Assembly (NCBI GenBank): GCA_964461135.1
Contig: CAYWTB010000150.1
Coordinates: 1-5,757, forward strand
DNA length: 5,757 nucleotides
Reading direction: 5' to 3'
Origin: RQOF01 sp964461135
Lineage (GTDB): Bacteria; Calditrichota; Calditrichia; RBG-13-44-9
In this document: piece after piece, positions 5,583 to 5,757 of the stretch
How the letters are laid out: every line of letters begins with the position of its first letter
Numbering within the stretch: the stretch's first letter is position 1
Notes under the pieces: model-generated
Seen by the model: only the letters and a program-made list of their open reading frames with translations
Told to the model about the DNA's origin: nothing
Databases searched by the model: none
Program-made: the position numbers and the translations under genes

Positions 5583-5715
5583 ATTTTATAAATTATGGCA
5601 TCATTTTTGAAATATATAATTGGAGTACTGTTGAACGTCTCAAATAGAATTTATACAGATACGGAAATACTAATTATTTTATGCTTAGATTTATATTACC
5701 AAATCACTAGTGTCC

Positions 5716-5749
5716 GGTTATAAGTCAAATAATTCTAATTGGTTATAAG
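5716..5749 (+). repeat. GGTTATAAG direct repeat pair at the window edge
   Basis: GGTTATAAG occurs at 5716-5724 and again at 5741-5749, 25 bp apart, within ACTAGTGTCCGGTTATAAG. The second copy is followed closely by an ATG at 5754, where the window ends. A TAGTGTCCGGTTA-like string resembles ends of some insertion sequences, so this may be the left edge of one whose transposase lies outside the window. That is a guess. The repeat itself is certain. Confidence 0.4.
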
Positions 5750-5757
5750 AATCATGA

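Larger units (their letters stand above)
4914..5757. other. Repeat-rich non-coding region upstream of the M14 gene
   Basis: This stretch contains no gene I can support. The short open frames inside 4977-5213 are read through a GC-rich repeat. From left to right it holds the probable promoter region, a ~200-bp nested inverted-repeat element (5014-5213), a perfect palindrome within 5274-5309, hairpins at 5343-5379 and 5402-5439, a ~130-bp element with terminal inverted repeats (5446-5582), and two GGTTATAAG direct repeats at the right edge. Outside the GC-rich 5014-5213 block it is strongly AT-rich. Confidence 0.75.

Noticed and set aside
5595..5723. A 42-codon plus-strand frame starting MASFLKYIIGVLL
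   Set aside because: There is no Shine-Dalgarno upstream (AAATT precedes the ATG), the composition is AT-rich like the surrounding non-coding DNA, and no family resemblance was seen. It is most likely chance.

Overview
The window holds two co-directional genes for secreted zinc exopeptidases on the minus strand, between two AT-rich non-coding flanks full of repeats. The upstream gene (stop at 3333) encodes an M14-family carboxypeptidase-like protein. After an 81-bp gap comes a large M28-family peptidase (3251 to 738) that carries a seven-bladed YCF48/Asp-box beta-propeller and a C-terminal 'YPNPFNP' tail. Both proteins begin with a signal peptide, so this looks like a small export or surface module for trimming peptides from both ends.

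The organism is probably an uncultured or environmental member of the FCB side of Bacteria (Ignavibacteriota, Calditrichota, KSB1, Marinimicrobia or Cloacimonadota type). The case rests on the YPNPFNP...VYDLLGKKV...G.H.L.W.G.D..G..V.SGIY.I tail, which is typical of secreted proteins in those groups (type IX-like sorting or FlgD-like Ig tails), and on the intergenic GTCATTGCGAGG...GCAATCTC-type repeat. The window contains no rRNA or other phylogenetic marker, so this placement is inference.

Layout: 1-737 is non-coding, with a GC-rich hairpin (170-214), a 16-bp AT palindrome (284-299) and a diverged ~130-bp inverted-repeat element (517-644). 738-3251 is the M28 peptidase. 3252-3332 is a short gap with a small hairpin. 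3333-4886 is the M14 peptidase; an open frame continues to 4913, but the Shine-Dalgarno-supported start is at 4886. 4887-5757 is non-coding. It holds a ~200-bp nested inverted-repeat element (5014-5213), three consecutive 36-38-nt hairpins or palindromes (5274-5439), a second ~130-bp element with 16-bp perfect terminal inverted repeats (5446-5582), and short direct repeats at the right edge.

The most interesting points are these. (i) The propeller is inserted inside the M28 catalytic fold, at the position where PSMA/GCPII-type relatives carry the PA domain. (ii) Two diverged copies of the same ~130-bp inverted-repeat element lie in the same orientation on either side of the two-gene module. 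No CRISPR array, tRNA, rRNA, complete insertion sequence or defence gene was seen.
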